53,837 nucleotides of DNA from Desulfocapsaceae bacterium (lineage in GTDB: Bacteria > Desulfobacterota > Desulfobulbia > Desulfobulbales > Desulfocapsaceae). Positions 53,828 through 53,837 of this stretch are shown one piece after another. The notes under the pieces are model-generated. The model searched no databases. It had not been told where the DNA came from and saw only the letters and a list, made by a program, of their open reading frames with translations. Within the stretch, counting starts at the first letter, position 1; each line of letters begins with the position of its first letter. The position numbers were made by a program, and so were the translations under genes. The DNA lies in contig JARLHL010000003.1 of assembly GCA_031292275.1 (NCBI GenBank), positions 1 to 53,837 of the forward strand. Reading direction: 5' to 3'.

Positions 53828-53837
53828 CGTCCCAGCA

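Overview
The window looks like a chromosomal segment of an anaerobic Gram-negative bacterium, most likely a Desulfobacterota (Desulfobulbales-like) genome. This is inferred from gene content: an outer-membrane phospholipase, a sigma-54 response regulator, a GGGtGRT/IscU-like pair, SUI1, a PIN-PhoH protein and several short conserved proteins I associate with that group. No rRNA, tRNA or CRISPR array was found, so the assignment is moderate.

Layout. 1-4.3 kb is an accessory edge: the end of an IS5-type transposase, a His/Asp/Arg-rich lipoprotein, an AT-rich Fic gene abutting an IS66 TnpB relic, and two tandem CBS-domain genes. 4.4-5.5 kb holds an outer-membrane phospholipase A. 5.65-14.65 kb holds two giant minus-strand genes (about 1641 and 1258 residues) that run as one transcription unit and match no function I can name; a start-less open frame follows the second and may be a frameshifted tail. 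15.2-21.2 kb holds fabD and a three-gene signalling set (PAS histidine kinase, NtrC-type regulator, stand-alone receiver). 22-24.7 kb has an envelope group (GT4 glycosyltransferase, DUF2334 deacetylase-like, secreted DUF3108-like). 25.6-26.7 kb is a ParA/ribbon-helix-helix partition cassette with a perfect operator-like inverted repeat in very AT-rich DNA.

From 27 kb to the end the window is mostly housekeeping: Nudix hydrolase, SUI1, D-aminoacyl-tRNA deacylase, a PreP-like M16C protease with a methyltransferase, the IscU-like/GGGtGRT pair, a glutamine amidotransferase, an RsmB to PhoH gene run, aconitase, a Fur regulator with a Cys-rich winged-helix partner, an ABC-2 exporter, TcdA, ThpR, EamA, SPFH/NfeD, a zinc-ribbon membrane-anchored protein, dihydrofolate reductase and a MetE-like protein. 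One AT-rich insertion (about 46.0-46.6 kb) interrupts it.

Structure between genes: an approximately 66-bp repeat occurs three times in the same orientation (2651, 35726, 53761), with a GGCTGG...CCAGCC hairpin core. One copy lies directly at the 5' edge of rsmB and appears to supply part of its leader. The strongest candidates for something undescribed are the giant gene pair and this dispersed element.
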